From: Orobanche coerulescens
Lineage: Eukaryota; Streptophyta; Magnoliopsida; Lamiales; Orobanchaceae
Assembly: GCA_033398695.1 (NCBI GenBank)
Contig: CM065818.1
Span: 37,100,001-37,164,000, forward strand
DNA: 64,000 bases
Direction: 5' to 3'
In this document: positions 1-10,580 of the stretch, piece after piece
Position numbering within the stretch: the stretch's first letter is position 1
Layout: each line of letters starts with the position of its first letter
Notes under the pieces: model-generated
What the model saw: only the letters and a program-made list of their open reading frames with translations
What the model was told of the DNA's origin: nothing
The model's database searches: none
Program-made: the position numbers and the translations under genes

Positions 1-1005
1 TGTTAGTGTATTCAAGTAAGAAAGCTCTGGAGTTTAAATAAAGCAATAGGTAATGCACGCTATGCTGACGACAATGCATGTTACCTGAAGACTTTAGCGC
101 ACGCTACTTATTATGATTTAGCACATGCTACATATTCAAAATACTACCGTTGGTTATTCAACTGTTGGACAATAAAGTCAACAGAGAAATCTCGCTCAAT
201 CTGGAAAGCAAATCTTGACCATCTAGCGCATACAAGGAATGAACTTTAGCGCACGCCAAGTTCAAATTTTATTCGTTGTAAAGAGACGTTAAGAGACAAG
301 TCCGTTTCATGTCAACGTCGGAAGAAAAGATTGTTGACTAAAGCCATTAGCGCATGTTATGCTTAAGGTTTTGCGCACGCTAAACTCCTCAAGTCGGTAA
401 TCGCTATAAGGCACAAAATGCCTATAATACCATCACATTTGGATTGATGGACACACAACTTCAAGCTATCAAGCATACATTCTGAGCTCAAGTTATTATC
501 ATCTTCAAGCAAGTTTATTTTATTAAGTTGTGTACGGAAAAGATACAAAGCACTGTACTTAATTTTCATATCATATACTGTGCCTTTTTCATTGTAATAG
601 AGTGTCGCATCGCTCTTTCACGAGTCGAATCAGGAAGTTCAATCTGGTGTTATTAAGATCAGTGATCTGGTATTGTTAGCATTGAATTCTTAGATTCAAA
701 GCGAGGTTATTCTAGTTCCGATAGAATACTAGAAAAAGTATTTTATCTCGATTGTGCTTGGACCAATAGAAGACAAGCAAGTTGTATCGGTTGTGCCAGG
801 TTCAATAGAAGACGAGGAAAATTGAAGTGTGGTTGCTCCTTAAGCAAATAGAAAAAGGAAACGGAGAGAGGACATAGGTAAGTTGCCGAACCTCTATAAA
901 TCTGGTGTCATTTATTTTCCACATTATTTTTATTTTGTCGAGAAATTTTATTTATCCGCAACACCACTATTCAACTCCCCTTCTAGTGGTATTTTTCACT
1001 CTTCA
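1..1005 (+). repeat. Sirevirus (Ty1/copia) 5' LTR, left end outside window
   Basis: The segment matches the LTR at 24733-25133 plus 40998-41603: the first 50 bases here align with those at 24733. By comparison with the 3' copy, which starts TGTTGAATAAATT at 24345, about 390 bp lie beyond the window edge, giving an LTR of about 1.4 kb. It ends in CA at 1005 and is followed by a tRNA-Met PBS. A TATA-like TATAATAC lies at 423-430. CpG-rich palindromes upstream of it have partly decayed by C-to-T and G-to-A changes, which fits an old methylated copy. Confidence 0.92.
51..130 (+). promoter_or_regulatory. Palindrome tetrad in Sirevirus U3
   Basis: Four 12-bp sites start at 51 (TAATGCACGCTA), 72 (CAATGCATGTTA), 95 (TAGCGCACGCTA) and 119 (TAGCACATGCTA), with spacings of 21, 23 and 24 bp. 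The same four are at 24784, 24805, 24828 and 24852 in the 3' LTR with the same spacings. Further single sites follow near 215, 243, 349 and 369 before the TATA-like box. The role is inferred from position only. Confidence 0.6.
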
Positions 1006-1007
1006 GT

Positions 1008-1020
1008 TGGTATCGGAGTG
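1008..1020 (+). other. Sirevirus primer binding site (tRNA-iMet type)
   Basis: TGGTATCGGAGTG lies two bases after the 5' LTR end. It matches the plant initiator-Met tRNA 3' end complement (TGGTATCAGAGC type) with few changes, as is usual for copia and many gypsy elements. Confidence 0.85.
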
Positions 1021-1066
1021 GGTCTCTTTTTAAAGGTGTAAACACCTTAGAGAAAAAGATCCGCAA

Positions 1067-2496
1067 ATGGCTCTATTAGGCCAAATCGAATGTAATGCTC
1101 TAAATCGCCCTCCTTTCTTTGACGGCGCCAACTTCATAACTTGGAAAAAGAAGATGTCAATATTTGTTCAAGCTGACGACATTCAAATATGGAAAGTCAT
1201 TGCTCTTGGTCCAAAAATCGCCAAGAATGAAGATGGTTCGCTTAAAAAATTTGATGAGTTTAACGACGAATATTGGAAGAACACACATATTAATTCTCGC
1301 ACTCAACTCTTATACTGTGCTCTCAATCCCGAAAAACTCAACAGGATATCTTCCTATGGAAGTGCAAAGGAAATTTGGGAAATTAACATGAAGGAACCAC
1401 TCAAGTCAAGGAGACTAAAATTAACATGCTGCGTCATGATTACGAACTCTTTTCCATGAAAGACGAGGAAACGATCACAAATATGTTGGATCGATTTTCA
1501 GCTATAACAAATGGTCTTGCATCTTTTGGAAGACCTATCTCAAGTAGCGACAAGGCTAAGAAAATTCTTTGCTCATTACCGCGTGAATGGGATGCTACAG
1601 TTACCGGGAATCCAAATATCTCAACAAGCTTGAATTTAGCGCCCTCATCGGGTCACTTATCATCTATGAGATCGTTCTTAAATCCAGAGGCTCCAAACCA
1701 AAGCCTCGTAAGAAAGAAGTCGCTTTCAAAGAAGATAGCAATACCGAGAAAGAAGTTCCCAAAGACGAAGATGACGAGGAACTTGCTCTATACGCCAAGA
1801 ATTTTAGAAGACATAAGAATTTAATTCAAAAAAGGTGGAACTTTCTTGATCGGGATGGCAATACGGAACTTTCTATGCTCCTATAAGAAATTCGACAATA
1901 ACTATCGAAAATGCGGCAAAGCCAGACATTATGCCAAAGAATGCCGAGGATCTACCTTCAAACCTCAAAATGAAAGATTCAAAAAGAAGGAAGTCCTAAT
2001 CGCTTCTTGGGGTGACGACGAGGAAGAAATCGAAAGATTATTAGATGCAAATCTCGCATTTATGGCTCTTGATTCAGAAAATGATATCGAGGTACGCTCT
2101 AAACTAAATGATGATTATGATTTATTTGATTTTTGCGATTCTCAAGAAACACATCACGACAATGAATTATTAAATGCCTTTGAGTTATTAAACATGGAAT
2201 ACGATGAAATGCTTAAATTAAATATGTCTTTAAAAAGAAAAATAAAGGTGTTAGAACTCGAAAACTCAAAACTTCAAAATAAAGGCAAAACCGTTGAAAT
2301 AGACCATACCTCGTGCCTTGAGAAAGAAAATATTTTGAAATCGAATTGTCTAACACCCAAAAAGAGTGGAGATATATAATGAATAAATTTACTCTTGGAA
2401 ACGAGAAGTTTGAAAAACTCTTATCCATTCAAAAATCTCCTATGTCTAAACATGGTCTCGGTTTTGACCCATTTAAGAGAGAACAATCTCTTATAA
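1067..2496 (+). pseudogene. gag: Sirevirus gag, frameshifted and interrupted
   Basis: The reading starts with MALLGQIECNALNRPPFFDG at 1067, 61 bp after the LTR, and shows the copia gag N-terminal pattern (FITWKKKM, then DEYWKNTHINSR). The frame breaks near 1390-1430, resumes at MLRHDYELFSMKDEET (1426), and shifts again near 1640-1850. A zinc knuckle around 1900-1955 is degenerate: KCGKARHYAKEC keeps one CxxxxHxxxxC half, but the first Cys is Tyr and the usual Gly before His is Arg. An acidic and coiled-coil-like stretch rich in Leu, Lys and Glu runs to a stop at 2377-2379. Translation homology continues past the stop to 2496, where element A is inserted, and resumes at 10581. Structural capsid function is the family role; this copy cannot make it. 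Confidence 0.85.
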
Positions 2497-2865
2497 TGTA
2501 ATATCCGCAATTTTCGATTTTCGGTAAATTTCTTTTTTCGGCCGGAGTCCGTTTTGATGACTCGCTCATGACCGCCTCGTCATTTCGAGAATGATTAATT
2601 CTGCACTTTTTGTCATCCGAGTTCGTTTCGGTGTCGTTTTGTTGAGTTCCGTGTCCTTAATCGACTTTTTCACGTGGGAGTTCGACTTTGTAAAGTCACC
2701 ATTAATTCTTGGAAACTCCAAAAATTCTGAATCTTTACAACATTATATAGCATCTAGTTAGATTTCCAATGGTTCAAACGGTGAGTCAATCGGAGTCCGG
2801 ACGAGAGAGTTATGGTCGTTTTAGCTCACCCGCTCGTTATTGGCCGATCACTGCCGGCCGAACTC

Positions 2866-3155
2866 GGCCGTGTCGTCCGACACGGCCCGTGCCGTACTCG
2901 TCCGGAAATGCCGAAGTCTCTGCCTCAGGACCCGACCGTGTCGTCTGGCACGGCCGAGTCGAGCTCTTCCGGATAGGCCAGAACCGACTGCCCAGACGCC
3001 CGACCGTGTTCCAGGACACGGTCGAGTCGTGCCGAGTCGCTGTCGGACGGGTCACTATCGGAAGGCCCCTCCGCGCCGCGACCGTGTCTAGCAGGACACG
3101 GTCGAGTCACTGCCGGTCAACTGCGCGCCACGACCGTGTCAGGCGGACACGGTCG
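2866..3155 (+). promoter_or_regulatory. Five-hairpin array in U3 of element A
   Basis: Inverted repeats lie at 2866-2887 (arms GGCCGTGTCG/CGACACGGCC, 2-bp loop), 2933-2956, 3001-3024 (arms CGACCGTGT/ACACGGTCG), 3079-3104 and 3131-3155 (both with arms CGACCGTGTC/GACACGGTCG). The last ends 12 bp before the TATA-like box. The 3' LTR carries the same set near 8334-8620 with scattered changes. The arms are conserved while loops and spacers vary. Confidence 0.75.
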
Positions 3156-3167
3156 AGTCTGTAAGAC

Positions 3168-3176
3168 TATTTAAGG
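3168..3176 (+). promoter_or_regulatory. TATA-like box, element A 5' LTR
   Basis: TATTTAAGG lies directly after the hairpin array; the matching site in the 3' LTR is at 8630-8638. This places U3 upstream and the transcription start probably about 30 bp downstream. Confidence 0.55.
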
Positions 3177-4107
3177 CCCAGCGGCGTTTTCTTGACCATT
3201 TTCTCATTCTTTTCTTCCCGTCATTTGTGGGTGTGTGAATCTTCTAGAGATGTTGTTGGACAATGAATCCATGAAGTTTTGAGGTTCATATCATCAATCA
3301 TACGTCCTATAACATCCTCCGATCTACCGAATCAGGTCAGATTTCCTAGAAATCTAGTTTTGGGGAAATTGGGTGTTTTGATTGTTTTCATCCGTTTAAT
3401 CCGATTTAACTTAGGATTATGATGTATTGATGAATATTTAGATGTATTATATCATTTCCTTTATTATTCCATGGTTGGATCGTATCGATTCGTTGTTTGA
3501 GTCGAGTTCTTGACCGACGCCTTGAAGGTGTCCGGTCAAATGTCTTAGAGGGGTTTTCGGGCGTTCTACGATTATTCTTCCTCGTATGATCGATGATTTA
3601 TTGATTGTATGATGTTAGGGTCATGTTCCTTGCGAAGAAACCGTGTTGAACCCTTTCGTTCGTCGTCGTCTTCCGTTTCGATAGCATTGGGCGTTTCGAA
3701 GCTTTCCGGTTGAGCCGTGTTCGTCGGGATACTTACGTGCCGATTTTGAGGCAAGTACCTCGTCCATACAATTCTTGTTTTGTGAATATGATAATTGGTG
3801 ATAGTCTTTATATGTTTTTTTGATTGTTTGAAATGAGTTTTCAAAAGATTCGATTAGCCTGGTTAAAGGCTCTCTTTCAAAACGCGTGTGTTTTGTAATT
3901 GTGTGGGTTGTAAGTGACTACGTGGATATTTGGATATGTTTGGTGTTGATGTTGTGATTGATAATACGTGTGTACGTATATTATCTCTTTTCAGTGCGTT
4001 GTGGATTGATGTGGTGTTTTGCTAAGTGTTTGAGACCTCTGGGCGAATTGTTTGAATATCCTTGATGTGATATGTTGATTGTGTGAATGTGTGGATATGG
4101 TTGAAGG

Positions 4108-4255
4108 TCTACGGTGACACATGGCACGTGATCATGTGGTCAGGATGCAACAAGTGATTGATCCAACCGTGAGAGCCTGATATAATCTACGGTGGCACAT
4201 GGCATGTGATCATGTGGCCAGGATGCAACAAGCGATTGATCCAACCGTGAGATGT
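4108..4255 (+). repeat. 78-bp tandem duplication in element A LTR
   Basis: TCTACGGTG-ACACATGGC and the following GATCATGTGG...GATGCAACAAG...ATTGATCCAACCGTGAG are repeated with a 78-bp offset (4108 and 4186). The 3' LTR has the pair at about 9573-9720. Elements B, C and D have repeats of similar unit length in the same part of their LTRs, but with unrelated sequence. Confidence 0.75.
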
Positions 4256-5111
4256 GTGTGATTTGTTTCGCTAGCCAGCTCGGGAGGGTCCTTCGAGGCC
4301 TCGAGTGGGATGTCGGTGGTAGCGTCCCGGTCCTAGGCGATGCGCGTGCGTGATTATGTTTCGTTGATTTTACGTCCGTTGAGGACACGTGATGTTGGGC
4401 TCTGACCCTGTTAATTGTTGGTGATTTCCTATTTGCGAAAACAAAACCTTTGGGCTGTGACCCTGTTGATTTTTGGAAGGATAAGGATTCGGTAATCCTA
4501 AATTGTTTTCTATTAAAACTCTCGATGGCATTTCAAACTGTTTTATAAATTGTTTCCCTTCAACTTGTGGTCTTTCGGTTTCGGAATGTTTTACCCAAAC
4601 TCTTGCCTTGGGAAGTACTTTTCATTATGTTTGGATCTTTGATGATTCCTGATTATTATTGTTCTTGGAACTTGTATTGTATGGCTCGTATTTTTGCACT
4701 TGTACTTGCACTAGAAAAACAGTGGAGTTTTGCTAACCCCCGAGTATTCGGGGTGGATGTCTATTTTGCATTCGGGTTTTGGAGCATGGCACAGGGTCGG
4801 CACGAAGGATGATGAAAGATGAACGATACTAATCACACGAGGATCCGTTGATGTCGTATTGGTCTAGTTGTATTTTCTTTTCCGCCGCAGATTTGTTTCC
4901 GTTATGCAGTGCGGTTGTATTTTGACCCCTGCGTGGGCAATGAGTTGTATTCGAGTTGTAAGTATTTATTGAAAGACCAAATCGGTCTACTGAGTCATTT
5001 TAGCCTTAAAGGCATGGTTGAGTTGTTATATGTTGTTACCAGCCTGGTAGATCCTTGAGTAAAGGTTCTACGGCGTGTAATATCCCTGAGCGGATTGGGG
5101 GTGTTACAGAA

Positions 5112-5124
5112 TGGTATCGGAGAT
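5112..5124 (+). other. Element A primer binding site
   Basis: TGGTATCGGAGAT begins three bases after the LTR end and fits initiator-Met tRNA priming. The region 5125-6541 is a leader without a recognisable gene. Confidence 0.8.
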
Positions 5125-6541
5125 TAGGTTGTGGAAACCTAGGCAGTCGGGTCAGTGGTGTCTATTGAGTTTTTGTCTCGTCGGATTTTGTCTGACTAAG
5201 TCGTGTCGCGACGCGTCGTCTGAGTTTGTTGGTCATGATTAGTATCGTGGGCGATCATCATCTTCGTGCGACCTGTGAATGTAAGTCTCCCTTCTTTGTG
5301 TTGTGCCTCGTGTGACACGAGCTATTTTTATGATTATTTGTTAAGTGACGGAATCCTCTTATGGATTTTGATTTTGTGATATGTGGTTATTTGACTCTCA
5401 TATTTCGTTCATATGAGGAGTAGTGTTGCTCGATTGTGTATGTTGAACCGTATTTCTTTTATCCGCTGCGTGAGTTCTTTTGCAATGACTTTCGGTATTT
5501 TACCGACCGAGTTTTATTTCGAAAACCGATTCCCTTAACCGAGTTTTTGGCATTATGGCCTTGATCGCTTTGGCGAAATTCTTATGACGGTATTTAGCAT
5601 GTTGTAAAATGGCTTTTGTGAGTTTTTGAAACATTACCGTCATCGGCCTTTTTGGCATTTTTGTAAATGGTTTTTAGTCTGGTGGGTTCCGGCGTGGGAC
5701 CACGGCGCTATAATGTTCTGTGTAATTACCTGAAATTTTTGGGCATTCTAGCCCATTGAATTATTTTTGAAAACCTTGAGTATCTTAGAAAATTAAAATT
5801 CGAGACGTACTTTTAAAACGAATTATTTTCTCGCAGTACTTTCAAGGTGCCTTCTAGTACCGTAATATGTTTCAAAATCATTCCAATTGAGGACCAAAAT
5901 ATTTTGAGATATTTTAAATTACTTTTAGAAATGCAGTTGCTTAGACCCAAGTGTCGATTATTCTGAAAGTTTTTCACTACGAGAAGGTGTCCTCATTTTT
6001 GTTCAAACGCAAGATGATTTTCAAAGTCTCGAAAATGATGTTTGTTCAACTTTTTGTAAAATGATACTCAAGATCAACTGGTGTTTCCAAACTGTCTTCA
6101 AAGGTGGTTTTCGTTTTTAAAACCTATCATTCCTGTTTGCGGACCGGAAATGCGTGTATGGTTTTCGAACTTTCGTTACGGTGTCAACCCCGAATTGTGA
6201 TTGAATTGGTGGCGTGAGCGTCGAGTCGTTCGCCACGCATATGTTTTGTTGGCCCTCTGTGAGAGGTGTGAACTGGTGTTTACTGTTATCACCTCGTGGT
6301 GATTTGCGTGTTGTCGCACGAGTGTGGGTTGTTAAAGCTTGGATTTTTGTACGTTTATGCACACGTGTGATTGTTTCATGATGTTTGTAATTATGTGCTG
6401 GTTATCGTTCGGGCCGTTGAGGTCGCCGAACGATACCGTCGTTGTTGTAGTGTTTGTGTGTGTATTACTTTACGATGGTAATCGTTGTATGTGTTATGTG
6501 TTATGATTTTTACATTGTCTTTGAATGGTTACTTATTCAGT

Positions 6542-7715
6542 ATGCCGAGGGGCCGAGGTCGTGGTCGTGGTGACCGGATGCGTGATCGGGATCATGCTGC
6601 CGGTGATGGTATTGGTATTGGTGTTGCTACTGTTTTGCAGCAGGTAGCCACTCAGATGACACAGTTGACTCAGGCAGTTCAGCGTGTTACAGATGCGACC
6701 CAGCACACTGGTGCAAATCAGTGGCTTCGAGAAGTGGTTTGTATGAATCCCCCTCGTTTCGCTGGTGCTGCAGATGCATTAGGCTGGGATGGTTGGCTTT
6801 TACAGTTGGAAAAGATATTCGAGGTAGTTGATTGTCCGGAAGAACGTAAGGTACCGGTCGCTCAGTATCTTCTCGACAAAGATGCCGCTAGCTGGTGGGA
6901 GGCCATTAAGCCACGAGATCACGTTGTCATGTGGGCAGAGTTCCAGAAATTCATGAGAGATGAGTTTTGTCCGGAACCGATCAGAAATCAGAGGATTAAT
7001 GAATTCTTTTCGGCAAAACCGCAGGATGTGCCGCTGTCTCAAGCTATTATTGATTTTAGCAAACAAATTTCGGCTATGTGCGTAATCAAGTAAGGACAGA
7101 GGAGGACAAGATTTGTCATTTTAGTAGGCGGATGAAGCCGGAGATTCGTCAAGACATGGCAGTCTCGCTTGTACTTCCTTGAGAGATTATCAGAATAGGG
7201 TGTTAGCCTATGAGCTATCCAGATTATCGACCGAGAGTATGTCTGACTCGAAGAAACAGAAAACCATTGGGAACTTTTCAGGAAATCAGGAGAGTGGGCC
7301 TCTTGAGGTTGGGACTTCGTTTCGTCATCCCAAAATGGTTCCTAGATCGCGTGATCAGAGGAGTAGTACCCCTGCAGTGAGTAATGTGAGCACTTTGAAG
7401 ATATGTTATAACTGTAGTCGAGCGGGCCATACTGCGAAGAATTGTCGTTCACCGTTAGTCAGCTGTTTCGAGTGTGGCCAAGTGGGTCACCGATCCGTAC
7501 ATTGCGAGACGGTAGCTGAGAGGTTTGGGGATCGAGGTTGCGTCTCTGCTCCGAAAGGACGCAGAGATGCCTACTGTGGTTTTGAGGATTTCGGCGTAGT
7601 CCGAATTATTTATGATTGCCCTTGTGGATCGTTTTGTGTTTATTCTCTGTTTTCTCGACTGTGCGTGTTTTCTTGTAACAAGTACTTTGTGTTTTGTGAT
7701 TGTTTGGATAATTGA
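6542..7715 (+). pseudogene. gag: Element A gag with double zinc knuckle, two frameshifts
   Basis: The start at 6542 gives MPRGRGRGRGDRMRDRD, an RG-rich basic N-terminus shared with element B. A Retrotrans_gag-like core follows (LLQLEKIFEVVDCPEERKV, then ASWWEAIKPRDHV and WAEFQKFMRDEFCPEPIRNQ, about residues 75-165). The frame is lost near 7070 and again near 7180. The second open part (7179-7715) carries two CCHC knuckles with all Cys and His present, CYNCSRAGHTAKNC and CFECGQVGHRSVHC. Past the knuckles the reading becomes Cys/Phe-rich with no protease motif before the PPT. Its family role is capsid and RNA packaging. Some breaks could be sequence error. Confidence 0.88.
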
Positions 7716-7927
7716 CTTGATTGTATTATCTGTTTGATGACGCTTGTCATTTGTTGGTGTTATTGTATCCCTAACGGCGATGTTGTGTTGGTCGTCGTGG
7801 AGCGTGTTTTCACGCCGTATGTCTCTTTGTGTTTCTTGCAGCGTTTCGCCGTTGGGCGCGAGTTTCCTATTTTTGTGTATCTCGTCGAGTTTTCCTAGCG
7901 GGTATATTGCTCCCCCCTACTTGTTTT

Positions 7928-7964
7928 AAGTTTCGGGACGAAACTTCTTTTAAGGAGGGTAGAA
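7928..7964 (+). other. Element A 3' dyad and polypurine tract
   Basis: AAGTTTCG-GGA-CGAAACTT at 7928-7946 is a perfect dyad, followed by the purine run AGGAGGGTAGAA (7953-7964) abutting the 3' LTR. B (18341-18378) and C (31196-31233) have the same layout. In full-length relatives this stretch lies at the end of pol, so it is probably a vestige of that gene as well as the plus-strand primer site. Confidence 0.8.
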
Positions 7965-10575
7965 TGTAATATCCGCAATTTTCGATTTTCGGTAAATTTC
8001 TTTTTTCGGCCGGAGTCCGTTTTGATGACTCTCTCATGACCGTCTCGTCATTTCGAGAATGATTAATTCTGCACTTTTTGTCATCCGAGTTCGTTTCGGT
8101 GTCGTTTTGTTGAGTTCCGTGTCCTTAATCGACTTTTTCACGTGGGAGTTCGACTTTGTAAAGTCACCATTAATTCTTGGAAACTCCAAAAATTCTGAAT
8201 CTTTACAACATTATAGAGCATCTAGTTAGCTTTCCAATGGTTCAAACGGTGAGTCAATCGGAGTCCGGACGAGAGAGTTATGGTCGTTTTAGCTCACCCG
8301 CTCGTTATTGGCCGATCACTGCCGGCCGAACTCGGCCGTGTCGTCCGACACGGCCCGTGCCGTACTCGTCCGGAAATGCCGGAGTCTCTGCCTCAGGACC
8401 CGACCGTGTCGTCTGGCACGGCCGAGTCGAACTCTTCCGGATAGGCCAGAACCATCGCCAGACGCCCGGCCGTGTTCCAGACACGGCCGAGTAAATCTTA
8501 GTCGCTGTCGGACGGGTCACTATCGGAAGGCCCCTCGCGCCGCGACCGTGTATAGCAGACACGGTCGAGTCACCGCCGGTCAGCTGCGCGCCACGACCGT
8601 GTCGGGCGGACACGGCCGAGTCTCGGCTTTATTTAAGGCACAGCGGCGTTTTCTTGACCATTTTCTCATTCTTTTCTTCCCGTACGCAGCTGTGGGTGTG
8701 TGAATCTTCTAGAGATGTTGTTGGACAATGAATCCATGAAGTTTTGAGGTTCATATCATCAATCATCCGTCCTATAACATCCTCCGATCTACCGAATCAG
8801 GTCAGATTTCCTATAAATCTAGTTTTGGGGAAATTGGGTGTTTTGATTGTTTTCATCCGTTTAATCCGATTTAACTTAGGATTATGATGTATTGATGAAT
8901 ATTTAGATGTATTATATCATTTCCTTTATTATTCCATGGTTGGATCGTATCGATTCGTTGTTTGAGTCGAGTTCTTGACCGACGCCTTGAAGGTGTCCGG
9001 TAAAATGTCTTAGAGGGGTTTTCGGGCGTTCTACGATTATTCTTCCTCGTATGATCGATGATTTATTGATTGTATGATGTTAGGGTCATCTTCCCTGCGA
9101 AGAAACCGTGTTGAACCCTTTCGTTCGTCGTCGTCTTCCGTTTCGATAGCATTGGGCGTTTCGAAGCTTTCCGGTTGAGCCGTGTTCGTCGGGATACTTG
9201 CGTGCCGATTTTGAGGCAAGTACCTCGTCCATACAATTCTTGTTTTGTGAATATGATAATTGGTGATAGTCTTTATATGTTTGTTTGATTGTTTGAAATG
9301 AGTTTTCAAAAGATTCGATTAGCCTGGTTAAAGGCTCTCTTTCAAAACGCGTGTGTTTTGTAATTGTGTGGGTTGTAAGTGACTACGCGGATATTTGGAT
9401 ATGTTTGGTGTTGATGTTGTGCTTGATAATACGTGTGTACGTATATTATCTCTTTTCAGTGCGTTGTGGATTGACGTGGTGTTTTGCTAAGTGTTTGAGA
9501 CCTCTGGGCGAATTGTTTGAATATCCTTGATGTGATATGTTGATTGTGTGAATGTGTGGATATGGTTGAAGGTCTACGGTGACACATGGCACATGATCAT
9601 GTGGTCAGGATGCAACAAGTGATTGATCCAACCGTGAGAGCCTGAGATAATCTACGGTGGCACATGGCATGTGATCATGTGGCCAGGATGCAACAAGCGA
9701 TTGATCCAACCGTGAGATGTGTGTGATTTGTTTCGCTAGCCAGCTCGGGAGGGTCCTTCGAGGCCTCGAGTGGGATGTCGGTGGTAGCGTCCCGGTCCTA
9801 GGCGATGCGCGTGCGTGATTATGTTTCGTTGATTTTACGTCCGTTGAGGACACGTGATGTTGGGCTCTGACCCTGTTAATTGTTGGTGATTTCCTATTTG
9901 CGAAAACAAAACCTTTGGTGTGACCTGTTGATTTTGGAAGGATAAGGATTCGGTAATCCTAAATTGTTTTCTATTAAAACTCTCGATGGCATTTCAAACT
10001 GTTTTATAAATTGTTTCCCTTCAACTTGTGGTCTTTCGGTTTCGGAATGTTTTACCCAAACTCTTGCCTCGGGAAGTACTTTTCATTATGTTTGGATCTT
10101 TGATGATTCCTGATTATTATTGTTCTTGGAACTTGTATTGTATGGCTCGTATTTTTGCACTTGTACTTGCACTAGCAAAACAGTGGAGTTTTGTTAACCC
10201 CCGAGTATTCGGGGGGTGGATGTCTATTTTTGCATTCAGGTTTTGGAGCATGGCACAGGGTCGGCACGAAGGATGATGAAAGATGAACGATACTAATCAC
10301 ACGAGGATCCGTTGATGTCGTATTGGTCTAGTTGTATTTTCTTTTCCGCTGCAGTATTTGTTTCCCGTTGTACGGGTGCGGTTGTATTTTGACCCCTGCG
10401 TGGGCAATGAGTTGTATTCGAGTTGTAAGTATTTATTGAAAGACCAAATCGGTCTACTGAGTCATTTTAGCCTTAAAGGCATGGTTGAGTTGTTATATGT
10501 TGTTACCAGCCTGGTAGATCCTTGAGGAAAGGTTCTACGGCGTGTAATATCCCTGAGCGGATTGGGGGTGTTACA
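7965..10575 (+). repeat. Element A 3' LTR
   Basis: It is colinear with 2497-5108 and ends GTGTTACA directly before the TATAA duplication. Differences from the 5' copy cluster in the hairpin array (for example around 8455-8500) and in short G, C and T runs near 9915-9935 and 10350-10370. Confidence 0.93.
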
Positions 10576-10580
10576 TATAA

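Larger units (their letters stand above)
2497..5108 (+). repeat. Element A 5' LTR
   Basis: About 2.61 kb, colinear with 7965-10575. In order it holds a GC-rich hairpin array (2866-3155), a TATA-like box (3168), a 78-bp tandem duplication (4108-4255) and an inner copy of the terminal motif TGTAATATCC at 5076-5085, 23 bp before the LTR end. Apparent Arg/Ser-rich open frames around 2770-3160 on both strands are a by-product of the GC-rich hairpins. Confidence 0.93.
2497..10575 (+). mobile_element. Element A: Ty3/gypsy-type non-autonomous LTR retrotransposon (gag only)
   Basis: LTRs at 2497-5108 and 7965-10575 start TGTAATATCC and end GTGTTACA. The target duplication TATAA is exact at 2492-2496 and 10576-10580. 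The interior is only about 2.86 kb and holds a PBS, a long leader, a gag with two CCHC knuckles and a PPT. No protease, reverse transcriptase or integrase is present. The RG-rich gag start, tRNA-Met PBS and the dyad AAGTTTCG/CGAAACTT before the PPT resemble the Tekay/Del chromovirus group; that clade placement is inference. It is comparable to the gag-only class called TR-GAG. Confidence 0.93.

Noticed and set aside
2769..3164. Arg- and Ser-rich 131-residue frame, again at 8177
   Set aside because: It is produced by the GC-rich hairpins of the element A U3 and has overlapping open frames on both strands.
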